Part shown: positions 22,401 to 32,022 of the stretch, in pieces
Layout of the letters: each line of letters starts with the position of its first letter
Numbering within the stretch: the stretch's first letter is position 1
Origin: Cerioporus squamosus
Lineage: Eukaryota; Basidiomycota; Agaricomycetes; Polyporales; Polyporaceae
NCBI GenBank assembly: GCA_022592435.1
Contig: JABYQS010000001.1
Location: forward strand, 310,001 to 374,000
Reading direction: 5' to 3'
DNA length: 64,000 nucleotides
The notes under the pieces: model-generated
The model's input: the letters and a program-made list of their open reading frames with translations, nothing else
What the model was told of the DNA's origin: nothing
The model's database searches: none
Made by a program: the position numbers and the translations under genes

Positions 22401-25390
22401 CTCTTTCTCATCACTGTTCCATACCATGCTGAAGACATTTACAGGGTCTGCGGCGGTTGATCGGCGAGCGCACCGACGAATCGTCCAGAACCTGCAGTCT
22501 GCTCGTACGATAGCCAGCATTTATCTGCCGCCGCTTCGAGGCCGGTGAACGCTAGACTCCAACCTATATCACGCCCTCGCATATTCTCTCACTCCTACCT
22601 CAAGAATGCACCCGCATGCAAACAGTACGGCCCTCGACCTCGCGTTCGCTCAATCTATCAGCGCGCCACAATTTGTACGGCGTGGTTACGGCAACACCTC
22701 CCACGGGTACACAGAAGTATGCTTGAAGCTTCCCGTGAAGCCATGTTATGCCATATCCGTGCGTTTCTAGCTTTACTCCCCTCCACGCTAGTCGGCCGAT
22801 GCTCTAGATTGACTAGCAAAGGCCGTTCTATGAGACTCGAGCGTGGGTCCTCGTCTCGGACTCTTTGTACGGCAAACCAACGATCCAGTCCGGATCAAGT
22901 CACTTGCACTTGCCGGTGGGCAGTTATGCCACGGCGCCGACCCGCAGACACAAAAAGAAACTGAATGTACTCGCCGCGTACACGTTGCCGCGAAGAGGTG
23001 AATGCCGTTTGCTTGTCTCCCGGCGGCGAGCCTCGGTGCGTCGATTTGTCTTCCCCCCTTTCTCCGTTTTAGTGTCGCTGACGGTGTCATCCTCCTCGAC
23101 GATTCGCTTAGGCGCCAGTTCACACAAATCTTTGGTTCGCCGTTCTGCCGCAACTATCAGTACACATGAGCAGGCCTGAAGTGTCGGTACGTCCGTCCAT
23201 GCTAGCCGCTTGTAGTCCGAGCTCACGCCGCCGCGTCACGTTCCAGTCATCCCAGCCTGGCTGACGTGGTTCCCACTGGCAACTGGTTCTGTCAGCACCG
23301 GCCGACAAATTTTTTGCGCGGCTTGCGGACTTACTCAGTCTATATTCAGACACCTTCATCGCGGCCGTGCATTCCCACACGGAACATGGATTGCGCTGAG
23401 CGGTGCCAGGTGGGATACTTACTTCAGAAGTTCAGAGTGATCCTCGGTATATGTAGGATCATCTTTCGTCCTCCTCCGCCGGATATGGTTTGATTTCATT
23501 TTTCCAGCGCACCCACCTCACGTAGCTCCGAGGTTGCGTTCTCCTCTAATACGTTGTCCGGTCGGAACTCGAACGAGGGGTTACGTGGAGGAGGCTTACG
23601 ATTGAGCACCGCCACTGCACACTTCGGGCGCTGCCACAGCGAGGAGGGAGCCGCCCGCTCTCCGAGTCTCCCCTCGCCGCGACGAACCATTGGGGCGGGG
23701 CCGGATGAATCACACGGGACGCCGTCATCAGTACTGTGCTTAGGACTGTATGTCAGCACTGTGTCAGCGGCAGGTGGCCGGGCTCACGAGTCAGCTTGGC
23801 CACGTCGGTGCTCAGCGCTCAGCCTTCAGGTACGCCATCCATCCTGCGCACAGTCAGAAGGGTTTACATGTCACCTCGGACAGCATACTTTGTGCCTGAC
23901 TGCCACTAGTACTGGCATCCCCTCTGCTCAGTAAGTACTGCTCAGCGCCGACCCCGCCGTGCTCCCGCGGCAGCTCCGTGAACTCTGATCGTCCCCGAAT
24001 CCTTCAGGTTGAACCATTGTTCCACGACTCTGATTCCACCAACATTTACTCTTCGCATGCCGCGTCCTCCATCTCTGACCAATCGCATCTTCCAGCCTTC
24101 CTGACCGGGAGCCCCGCGCTGCGTACGACGCGAACAACTCTCGTCCACACGAACTCAGCCGTCCCTGCGTTCTCGCGACTTCTCATCTGTCAAGCACATC
24201 CTCGAGGACATCCAAGCTCGCTCGCCACATGGCCACCGTCCACCTCCAATCTGGTGTGGTCCATCACGCGCCCACCGAGCACACCGGTGCTGGGATCCCC
24301 GGCTGGCAATCTGGCAGCCCGCGCATGGCCGAGATGATACAGTTTCGTTCTTCCATCCACATACGCGCCATGTACACAGGAAGAGGCAGCCTGACCCCAG
24401 GAACTCCAGGCTCTCTCCTGCTGCCGTCTGCGGCTTCGCTCCTGCGCAATCAACCCCCTCTATCCGCGACGCCGTACTCGGGAAGGCAACGCCAGCACAG
24501 CTCCGCATCCGCTCCCGGGCGAAAACTCTGACGTCCAGAATTTGTCCGGTGGGAGACCCAATGCGGATACCTCAGGCTCTTACTGCATGCTCATAGAAGC
24601 TCATATGCATTGCTCATGCCCAGCGTCCCCCCGGACGCCACCCCCACAACAGCCGCGCACGCAACAACCTCCGCGCCACAGACCCCAACGCCTTGGACGA
24701 ACCCGAAGGCCAGGCTCGGTCCTTACGGCAAGGCATACGGTATCGATACCACCCACTTCCCTAAGCCTTCTATCGCGACGACGCGGCGCAGTGCGCACCC
24801 TCCCGTTGCACTCATCAAGTTCGAACTTCGCCGCTGGCACCCCTGGCGACTCGCACTCGCGACGACCTGCATCCCAGGTCGCGCGAACGTCGCATCCTTC
24901 CCACTACGGAGCGGCCGCAGGCTCTCTGAGTCTCTGTCTCGTGTCTCGTCGCGCGTCCGTCTCTCTGCAGGCTTCGCCCCCGAGCTCAAACCCCAAACTT
25001 TGTTCCCACTGTCCATGGCTGTACGCACGTCGAACTCTCCACCGCGAGGTGCTCGTCCTGCTCTGGTTGGCTGTCGCCCCACTCTGGGCCGCACTGCTCC
25101 CTTCTACATACTGTGGTCCACAATCGAAGAAAGGCTATCCGCCAGGGCAGACGGGTATCTGCAGGCGCCCCTCTGAGCCCTCCGTGTCTCGCGGCATGCT
25201 TGCGTGTACGAATCCAAGCCCGAAGGCCTGCAAACTGCTCCATAGCACTACCGGTAACGACATGTCCTTCTCCTGGAAGTATAATGGCCAGTAGGGAGCG
25301 CCTCAGAGCTGGAGTCACGGTTTGACTGCAATACAGGAGGTTGGGTTGCACAAAGGGATACTTACCCTCGCGGCGTCGCAAAACATTCGG
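19451..25390. other. Gene-poor block left of the LINE
   Basis: About 6 kb with no assignable gene. Frames are short and overlap on both strands. The longest (plus 24542-25294 and 24610-25176) are Pro/Ser/Arg-rich without motifs and are mutually exclusive. No terminal repeats, transposase or reverse transcriptase remnants were recognised. Fragments such as GPAGEVLVNIMPGDMSDISE (from about 22009) look protein-like but could not be extended. The block may be eroded sequence, fast-evolving genes or non-coding. Confidence 0.4.
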
Positions 25391-25405
25391 CCACTTGTAC
25401 TGCTT
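25391..25405. repeat. Left copy of the LINE target-site duplication (15 bp)
   Basis: CCACTTGTACTGCTT abuts the poly-T tract and recurs identically at 31804-31818. The last two T residues could belong to either the duplication or the tail. Confidence 0.9.
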
Positions 25406-25424
25406 TTTTTTTTTTTTTTTTTTT
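25404..25424 (-). repeat. LINE poly(A) tail (21 T on plus strand)
   Basis: An uninterrupted run of 21 T directly next to the left target-site duplication, as expected for target-primed reverse transcription from a polyadenylated transcript. Confidence 0.9.
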
Positions 25425-26031
25425 GGGATCCTCGTTTATTGCCCTCGAGGGCCGAGCCCTATGGTAGGCAATAGCGTACAGAGTAACTACGGGTGCGCGT
25501 GCTGGAGAGTCACAGATCATGGAGGTAGGGGGGTGAGGGGGTGAGGGTGCAGCGGAGGCCGCATGCAGTCAGTACTAGAGCAGTGTAGTAAGCTAGTGGG
25601 GGAATAAGAGATAGCGGAGAGAGAGAGATAGAGAGAGAGGAAGAAAGAGAAAGGGAGCAAGAGAGAGAGAGAAGGGGAGAGAGAATGAATGAACTAAGGC
25701 TAAACATCGCACACACCGCGCTGGCCACTTAGACATGGCAGGGCACCGGGTTCTAAACCTGACCGTGCTTCCGGATAGCGACTGCGCTTCTGGGCTCTTT
25801 GGCCTCTTGCCACGGTAGGGGTACGCCGCCGGGATAACACCACGGCGTCGTCAGAACTCCCCCGGCCCCAACGCGGAGGTTACGTGCACGACGCCGCCGT
25901 CTACTGTACAAGTACTGACAGACCGCAAGGCGAGATGAGAAGAGAGGAGAGAGGTCGGGCGTGCGTTGAAGAGGAGGGATCTACAGCAGAGGGACGTCAG
26001 CGCGGTGTAGAGCGGGCAGGAGAGGAAAGTC
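25425..26031 (-). other. LINE 3' untranslated region with purine/pyrimidine-biased tract
   Basis: About 600 bp between the ORF2 stop and the tail. On the plus strand, 25610-25685 is a GA-rich run (GAGAGAGATAGAGAG type), so the element's transcript would be CU-rich there. No open frame of note. Confidence 0.7.
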
Positions 26032-29000
26032 TCAATCATCGTCGCTATCGGGACTGGGGTCCTCAAGCGCGCCGAAGATCGTTCGAAAACGTCCAGTGGC
26101 GTTGATGTAGGCGAAGAGCGGTCGGAGGGCATCCTTGGTGTTCAGGAGGGTGGAGAGGTTACGGCCGGAAAAGCCAAGTGGACGGAAGTGGACGGCGCGG
26201 TGCAGGGAGTAGGTGGGACAGGAGAGGAGGTAGTGGGACACGGTTTCTGGGGCTTCTTCGCAGGTCGGGCAGGTCGCAGTGATCGTCTTGCCGATGCGTT
26301 CAAGGTAGCTCTGGAGGGGGACGTGGTTCGTGCGGAGTTGCATAAGGAGGTTGGCATGGCGGCGGGGCAGCGAGGCGACCATGGCACTGTACTTCTTGGA
26401 TGGCAACTTCCGGTCGATCTCTGCCATGCGCAAACCACGGCGTGAGGTCCGCCATCGCTCCGATGCACGCCGGTCGAGCTCGAGTTTGAAAGACTGGCGC
26501 GCCCGCGTTACGCTCTGCGGGAGGATCTTGCGGAGTCCCTTTGGGAGCTGCTGAGCAGGCGTGGAGCGTCCGCGCGCGGCTTCTTTCGCGGCTTCATCGG
26601 CGGCTTCATTCCCAGGCACATCACTGTGCCCAGGCACCCATCGAACCATGAGACGGAGGTGAGAGCGCTCCGAGCAGAGCGCCTGAACTCCTGCGTGAAA
26701 CAGGTCAGTGAGATAGCGTCCCGGGCCTGAAGTGCGGAGGGTGGAGGCCTGGATGGCGGCCATGTTGTCGAGGGCGATGGATGCACGCTGGTGACACCCT
26801 GCCTCGCGCCTCAGAAGTTCCAGCCCGAGCACTGTCGCCGCGATCTCCGCCTCGTACACGGTGTGCCTTGAGGAGGGGCCCAGGTGGAGGTAGAGCGTGG
26901 CCTTGGGACGCGCGCGCCCAGGCACATAGAGCACCGCCGCCGCGCCAACCCCGCCATCGATGTCCGAGCCGTCAGTGTAGACGCGATATGCGCCGTCCTG
27001 CGCCCATCGCTCGTCGTCTTCTGCAGCCTCCTCCCGGTCCTCAATGACGTGGACACGATGGCGAGGTCGCCACTGCGGATGCGCCCTCGCAGGCCGGATG
27101 CGCTCGGTGTTCTTGATGTCGAGCCAGGGCCTGTAAGCATCGGTGAGCTCATGCAGGGCGGACCGGTGCGACTTCACAAAGCGCGAGCCGGCCCGACGAA
27201 CGTGAGTGGCGAGGGGATGGGTGTCGGGGAGGGAGCAGAGGCGCACGGCAGCCCTGTGGCAAAGCTTGTCAACGAGCAGGTCAAAGGGGAGGATTTGGGC
27301 GTGAGCTTCCAGAGCGTCGGTCGGAGAGGAGCGAAGCGCGCCCGTCATAGCCAGCAGCGCCTGCCGCTGAACTGCAGCAAGTCGCCGCACATGGCCGACG
27401 GAGCCGTGCTTACGATCGCGGTCGGGGAGCGTCCTGATGGGTGTGAGGAACGTGTCAGCCGCGTAGAGCATGCTCGGGACTACCACCGCAAGGTAGAGCC
27501 GTCGCACAGCAGTCAGGGTGAGGCCGTTGCGCATGGTGGCGAGTCGACGGATCTGCGCAACAAGCTTACTGCCTTTTGCGTAGGCAGCAGCCGTGTGCTG
27601 CTTGAACCGGAGGGCTTGATCCAGCAGGACACCTAAGAAACGGTGATGGTCAGTGGGGACGATCACCGTCCCGTCTGAGAGCCTCAGTGACGGCCCCAGG
27701 CCGATCCGCTTGGGCTGCGACTTGCAGTTGAGGAGACCGAACTTGTCGAGGGAGAAGTCAGAGTTGTGAGCCCTGGACCAGTCCATCGCACCCCCCTCCC
27801 GATCCATGAACCGCCGGATCTTGTCGTGACAGATGCTGTAAGTCTTGCCCGTGACCACTAGCGCGACGTCGTCCATGGATCCTACGGCCAGCTCGCCGTC
27901 CGCTGTGTGTGCGCTGTCGATAAGGTCGGAGTTGTAGAAGGCGTACAGGATGACGGAGAGGGGGCAGCCCTGATCGATGCCGCTGACGATGTCGAAAAGG
28001 TCGGACGTGAAATCATCAAACTTGAGGCGGGTCGCGCGCCCGGAGAGCTTGATGCGCAGCCAATCGACGTACTCCGCAGGAACCCCACGTGTGCGGAGGT
28101 TGTGGTAAAGCCGCTCTGGGGATGCTGCAGGAAAAGCGGACTTGATGTCCAGGAAGACGATGGAAGCGACGTCGCCCCTGCGCCATGCATCCTTGACTGT
28201 CTTGGTAACCAGGTGGATCGAGTCCGTCGTGGTGCGGCCAGCTCGCCCACCGAACTGTAGATTGGCGAGCATCGAGCGTCGCTCAGCCTCGAAGACAAGC
28301 ACGTCAGCCACGCAGCGCGACAAGATTTTGGACATGCAGCTTAGGAGCGCGATCGGCCGCCAAGACTTGGCTACTGTGTAGTCCGACTTGCCAGGCTTCT
28401 GCAACACCACCGTGTCCGAAATCCGCCACTGCTCCGGGTAGTACTGCAGCGTGAAGGTCGCCCGAAAGAGCGTGCCCAGAACCGGGGTCAGCGTGTCTGC
28501 ACAGTGCTTGTACACCTCATTGGGGATGGCGTCCGGGCCTGGGGCTTTGAAGGACCGCAGGGCTCGAATGGCTTCGCGGACTTGCGTGTCGGTGATTGGT
28601 CGAAACTGGAACTTGGGTGAGGGGTAGGGACCGGAAGGGAGCGGCGCTGTGCTAGCAGGGAGGAAGAACGTCTTGTGGAACTCGGCGCCCTTGTCCGCAT
28701 TCGAGTTGAGGGTGTGCTCCTGGCCGGTGGGTGAGGCAACGCGGATCGGGGGAATGCGAGCACTCCCGCCATCGGAGGGGCCGCGCTTGAGGAAGCGGTT
28801 GGCGTCCCATATGGTCTTGCCGTCGACAGAGTCGATCCAGGCCTTCCAGTAGTCGTTCTTTACTGCGCGGATGTGGTCAGCATAGCGGTTACGGTATTTC
28901 CGATACTCAGCGTGCGACGCGTGCTGTGGGTCCGCCCGGTGTCTGAACGCGACCCGCCCAAGCCGCTCCTTCTCCTTGCGCATCTTGGAGAGGTCCTTGG

Positions 29001-29976
29001 ACCACCACCGCTTGGCGTACGGCGTCTCCGGCGCGTCCGGTACGTGGTCGACGATCGTGCTCTGGAGGTCCTCCATGAGTTGGTCCAGCATAGTGTCGAA
29101 AGCCTCGACGGAGGTGATGGTGGTGGGGAAGAAGTGTTCGTCGATCTTGGCGGCTAGAGCGGAGTCGAACTCGTCCCAGTCGACTCGCCGGAAGTCTTTG
29201 CGTGCCCGCGGAGGTGCTGCAGCTGTAGGGAAGTCGAAGATGGTCTGTATAGGATAGTGGTCAGTCTTGGTCAAACGCTTCCCGGTCATCACCGTGCAGG
29301 TACGCATCCGCCCTAGGACGCCGGGGGTGCAGAAGACATTGTCGGGGCGGGTGTGGTTCTTGGTACGTGTCGCCTCCAGGGTGGCAAGGCCGTGTGGAAG
29401 TGCTTGATCGAGGTCGTGTTTTGCAAGATAGTGGAGAAGGACTTCCGCGCGCCGCAGGTTGGCAGTAGTGAACAGGTGGTGGTTGCTGGCGTGATCCCAT
29501 GCCGGATGGTGGCGGTTGAAGTCTCCCAGCCAGACTATCTCGTCGCTGGCGCCATCGTCGGCCCCCACGAGGACCTGTGTTGCGCGCGAGGCCGCGTGGA
29601 GCGCGCTGTCACTGTCGCCGTCTACGTAGAGATTGAAGACATGGACGGTTGCCGTTGCTGCCCGGATGGTGACTGCTGTGACATCCGGGTGGCGGACGGG
29701 GATAGGGTTCCAGACGTTCGTAGAGAGGCGACGGTTCACGAGGATGAGGGAGCGAGAGCGTGCGGTTCTGTCGGAGCCGTGGACTGTGGGGTAGACGACT
29801 CTCCAGGTGGGTGTACTAGCGGTGAGGCCAAGGAAGTTGAGGTACGGTTCTTGAAGGACCAGAAGGTCGTAGTCGGCTAGAGAGGGATCGTTGATGAGGT
29901 CCTGCTGCGCGCGATCGGATTTGTTGAGATTTTGCTGCCAGATACGTAGGGTGGTGTTTTGAGGTGCGCCGTTCAT
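26032..29976 (-). CDS. LINE ORF2: AP endonuclease, reverse transcriptase, RNase H, C-terminal zinc motif
   Basis: 1,314 residues, uninterrupted. The N-terminus is an APE-type endonuclease (WQQNLNKSDRAQQDL, LLVLQEPYLN, WLGDFNRHHPAWD, KTDHYPI). The reverse transcriptase follows (FKAPGPDAIPNEVYKH, SWRPIALLSCMSKILSR, FGGRAGRTTTDSIHLV, FLDIKSAFPAASPERL, GIDQGCPLSVILY). Its catalytic pair lies in GSMDDVALVV near residue 700, where most relatives have a Tyr/Phe-x-Asp-Asp box. An RNase H domain near residues 1000-1120 keeps D-E-D-D (YTDGSDIDGG, VYEAEIAA, ALDNMAAI, VPGHSDVPGNEAADEAAK). The C-terminal CPTCEEAPETVSHYLLSC is the usual Cys-His motif. Its ATG overlaps the ORF1 stop by 4 nt (ATGA), which suggests translation by termination-reinitiation. 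Confidence 0.95.
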   Translation of the reverse strand: MNGAPQNTTLRIWQQNLNKSDRAQQDLINDPSLADYDLLVLQEPYLNFLGLTASTPTWRVVYPTVHGSDRTARSRSLILVNRRLSTNVWNPIPVRHPDVTAVTIRAATATVHVFNLYVDGDSDSALHAASRATQVLVGADDGASDEIVWLGDFNRHHPAWDHASNHHLFTTANLRRAEVLLHYLAKHDLDQALPHGLATLEATRTKNHTRPDNVFCTPGVLGRMRTCTVMTGKRLTKTDHYPIQTIFDFPTAAAPPRARKDFRRVDWDEFDSALAAKIDEHFFPTTITSVEAFDTMLDQLMEDLQSTIVDHVPDAPETPYAKRWWSKDLSKMRKEKERLGRVAFRHRADPQHASHAEYRKYRNRYADHIRAVKNDYWKAWIDSVDGKTIWDANRFLKRGPSDGGSARIPPIRVASPTGQEHTLNSNADKGAEFHKTFFLPASTAPLPSGPYPSPKFQFRPITDTQVREAIRALRSFKAPGPDAIPNEVYKHCADTLTPVLGTLFRATFTLQYYPEQWRISDTVVLQKPGKSDYTVAKSWRPIALLSCMSKILSRCVADVLVFEAERRSMLANLQFGGRAGRTTTDSIHLVTKTVKDAWRRGDVASIVFLDIKSAFPAASPERLYHNLRTRGVPAEYVDWLRIKLSGRATRLKFDDFTSDLFDIVSGIDQGCPLSVILYAFYNSDLIDSAHTADGELAVGSMDDVALVVTGKTYSICHDKIRRFMDREGGAMDWSRAHNSDFSLDKFGLLNCKSQPKRIGLGPSLRLSDGTVIVPTDHHRFLGVLLDQALRFKQHTAAAYAKGSKLVAQIRRLATMRNGLTLTAVRRLYLAVVVPSMLYAADTFLTPIRTLPDRDRKHGSVGHVRRLAAVQRQALLAMTGALRSSPTDALEAHAQILPFDLLVDKLCHRAAVRLCSLPDTHPLATHVRRAGSRFVKSHRSALHELTDAYRPWLDIKNTERIRPARAHPQWRPRHRVHVIEDREEAAEDDERWAQDGAYRVYTDGSDIDGGVGAAAVLYVPGRARPKATLYLHLGPSSRHTVYEAEIAATVLGLELLRREAGCHQRASIALDNMAAIQASTLRTSGPGRYLTDLFHAGVQALCSERSHLRLMVRWVPGHSDVPGNEAADEAAKEAARGRSTPAQQLPKGLRKILPQSVTRARQSFKLELDRRASERWRTSRRGLRMAEIDRKLPSKKYSAMVASLPRRHANLLMQLRTNHVPLQSYLERIGKTITATCPTCEEAPETVSHYLLSCPTYSLHRAVHFRPLGFSGRNLSTLLNTKDALRPLFAYINATGRFRTIFGALEDPSPDSDDD

Positions 29977-31661
29977 TGACGAGGAGCCGAGGGAGTGGGC
30001 CGTGTGGGAGCACGGTAGAAGTCGTCAAGGCGGGACTGCTGGGAGGCCTGGGGGGCTCGGTCTGCTTGCTCAAAACGGTGTCTGACCTGGGACCAGACAG
30101 TCGGCGGAGGAGGGGCCCTCCCCAGCTCGTCGTCATCGGTGATCCAGGTCTCCGGGTTGTTCGTGACGAAGAAGCGGAAGCCGCTGTCCGCGCGACGAGC
30201 AATGCGAGCACTGACCTTCGCTCGAAGCGTCGGACAGCAGTGGTCCCACGCCGCGTGCCCGTCGATCCCGCAGTTGGCGCAGTTGTATTGCTGGGGGTCC
30301 GTGACCTTGCAGAGGGACGTGGGGTGCACCCCCGCGCAGTTCGCGCAGATGTCATGCTCGGCCGTGCACTCGCGCGCGAAATGGCCGTCATAGCTCTGGC
30401 ACTTGGCGCACCTCTTGGGCTCCTCCATGTCACGCCTCACGAGCACCTTGCGGCCTGCTAAAGTGAGCCCCTTCAGCACCGCGTTGGCCTGTTCGATCCC
30501 CGCAATCGTGAACATCGCAAAAGCCGTGCGCTGCCCAGGGAAGCGGCGCTGCACCGGCTTGATCCACTCCGCACGAACGATGGAGTTGGGCTTGAGGTTG
30601 TGTGCCGTTTCCACTTCGCGAAGCGTCGTGGAGTCGCGCGGGTCAAAGGCGATTGGCACCCGCTCCGCGACAAGCTTGTACGTTCGTTCGATGACCTGCG
30701 CGGTCAGCCCCATCTTGCGCGCGAATGGTTTGGCCACTGTCGGTTTGAGAACCCATCGCGCCATCTCGACACTCGAAGCGGTGAGGACCACGTCGTCGTG
30801 CGGAGGGAGAATCTTCGCCTGCTCGATGGTGCCGTCGCCCGGGGGGGTGAGGCCTGCGCGCGCCATCTCGTCGAGTGCGCTGCGAGCCCAGTCGCGCACC
30901 TCCGCGTCCTTCATCCGCGTCCCGTCGTCGGTGTTCAGAGTCGCGCCGCGTACCAGGATTTGTCGCTGCAGCAGGTCCGCAACCGTGGCGGCTCTGCGCA
31001 CATGCACAGGGGCCATGTCGAGGGACGCGGGGGCTGTAACCGTGGGCGACGCACCAGAGACCAAGGCCGTCGGGCCCGCTGTCAGAACCTCCCGCCGCGC
31101 TTCCCCCAGAGCGTCCTCCGCCTTCTTCACCCGCTCGCACGCCTCCCGCAGCTCCTGCGTACAACGCTCCAGCTCCTGCTTGGTCTTGTCGACACTCTCC
31201 GCGAACTCATCCAGCTTGTCCTCGACATGCGAGGTGTGATGGTCCAGACGTATCCTGAGCTGGTCCTCTGCCCTCTCCACTACCGCATCGCTGACCGCTT
31301 CCTGCACCCTGCTTCCCAGAAGGTCGTCGGCAACGAAGGCGAAGGCTATGAGCCCTTCGCGAGCGAGCGTTTCGGCGGGGGAACTAGCTGCGAAGTGTAG
31401 AAGCCCAGAGACGAGCGCCGTGCCTGTGACGGCATGTACTCCCTCCGGAATGAGTGACCGCCTTTGCAGGAACTCTATGGCAGCGTCTAGGTTCGGGATC
31501 GTGTCTTCGGCAGCTGCCCATGCTTCCTTCAGTGTGGGTGGTTTGCTGGGCTTCGACGCTCTTGTAACTTTCGTAGGTGGTGCGCTGGCACGAGCGCTTG
31601 TGCGCGCTGACGGCGGCGTACTAGCTGGTCGCGACGAGCGTCGCACAACTGGGTCCGTCAT
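29973..31661 (-). CDS. LINE ORF1: gag-like nucleic-acid-binding protein with three zinc knuckles
   Basis: 562 residues. A basic Ser/Thr/Pro-rich N-terminus and a helical region precede a coiled coil near residues 150-200 (rich in Glu/Lys/Leu heptads, for example TKQELERCTQELREACERV). A central conserved region runs to about residue 400 (LKPNSIVRAEWIKPVQRRFP). Three Cys-His knuckles follow near residues 415-475: CAKCQSYDGHFAREC, CANCAGVHPTSLC and CANCGIDGHAAWDHCC. Their spacing varies from the classic CX2CX4HX4C, which is common in fungal LINE gag proteins. It presumably coats the element's RNA. The stop codon overlaps the ORF2 start. Confidence 0.9.
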   Translation of the reverse strand: MTDPVVRRSSRPASTPPSARTSARASAPPTKVTRASKPSKPPTLKEAWAAAEDTIPNLDAAIEFLQRRSLIPEGVHAVTGTALVSGLLHFAASSPAETLAREGLIAFAFVADDLLGSRVQEAVSDAVVERAEDQLRIRLDHHTSHVEDKLDEFAESVDKTKQELERCTQELREACERVKKAEDALGEARREVLTAGPTALVSGASPTVTAPASLDMAPVHVRRAATVADLLQRQILVRGATLNTDDGTRMKDAEVRDWARSALDEMARAGLTPPGDGTIEQAKILPPHDDVVLTASSVEMARWVLKPTVAKPFARKMGLTAQVIERTYKLVAERVPIAFDPRDSTTLREVETAHNLKPNSIVRAEWIKPVQRRFPGQRTAFAMFTIAGIEQANAVLKGLTLAGRKVLVRRDMEEPKRCAKCQSYDGHFARECTAEHDICANCAGVHPTSLCKVTDPQQYNCANCGIDGHAAWDHCCPTLRAKVSARIARRADSGFRFFVTNNPETWITDDDELGRAPPPPTVWSQVRHRFEQADRAPQASQQSRLDDFYRAPTRPTPSAPRQ

Positions 31662-31803
31662 CGTAGTAGAGTGTACCTCCGTAGACTAGCTCTAGATAGA
31701 ACCAGGTGCCAGCAGCGAGAAACCGCACACTTCGAGACCTCCCCCTATGAGGTCGAAGCGTGGGAAAAAAGCAGCCGGTGGTGGTCGAGAGTCAAGAAGG
31801 GTC

Positions 31804-31818
31804 CCACTTGTACTGCTT
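31804..31818. repeat. Right copy of the LINE target-site duplication (15 bp)
   Basis: CCACTTGTACTGCTT, identical to 25391-25405, directly upstream of the element's 5' end. It fixes the 5' boundary at 31803/31804. Confidence 0.9.
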
Positions 31819-32022
31819 CTCCAATGTCATTGCTGCAACCCTCCGATTAATGATCTCCAGAAGGTTACGGTATCGCATACAAGCATTGGGCATGGCAGCG
31901 CCTGTCGAGCGTCGGCCGAACCTATCGCGTTGGGATAAAGCCTGATAAAGCCGCAACCGGTGGTGATCACACCTATCTGCCAAGTCTGAACGACGCACAC
32001 CAGAGTCTATTGGAACCTGCAT
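31804..32022 (-). pseudogene. Possible host exon split by the LINE
   Basis: A minus-strand frame (RYRNLLEIINRRVAAMTLEK) runs into the right duplication, which translates as KQYKW in this frame. If the LINE and one duplication copy are removed, the frame continues without a stop into left-flank positions 25390-25375 as PNVLRRREG and meets a GTAAGT donor. In the present sequence it ends three codons past the duplication. The protein family is not recognised and the 5' start is undefined, so a functional host gene is an inference. Confidence 0.35.

Larger units (their letters stand above)
25404..31803 (-). mobile_element. Full-length non-LTR (LINE) retrotransposon with intact ORF1 and ORF2
   Basis: About 6.4 kb on the minus strand. 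Order from its 5' end (right): a short 5' UTR (31662-31803, 142 bp), ORF1 gag-like protein (31661-29973), ORF2 endonuclease-reverse transcriptase-RNase H (29976-26032), a 3' UTR of about 600 bp (26031-25425) and a poly(A) tail seen as 21 T on the plus strand (25404-25424). A perfect 15-bp duplication of the target flanks it. Both ORFs lack internal stops and introns. The gag plus APE-RT-RNase H architecture fits the Tad/I-like LINEs common in fungi. The intact state and exact duplication suggest a recent insertion and possibly an active element. Confidence 0.95.

Noticed and set aside
24542..25294. 250-codon plus-strand frame left of the LINE
   Set aside because: Low-complexity Pro/Ser/Arg composition and an equally long competing frame in the same interval; no evidence for coding.
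26884..27636. 250-codon plus-strand frame inside the LINE
   Set aside because: Antisense of the RT/RNase H coding region; explained by ORF2.
25391..31818. LTR retrotransposon instead of LINE
   Set aside because: No long terminal repeats, protease or integrase; the APE endonuclease, poly(A) tail and short target duplication identify a non-LTR element.
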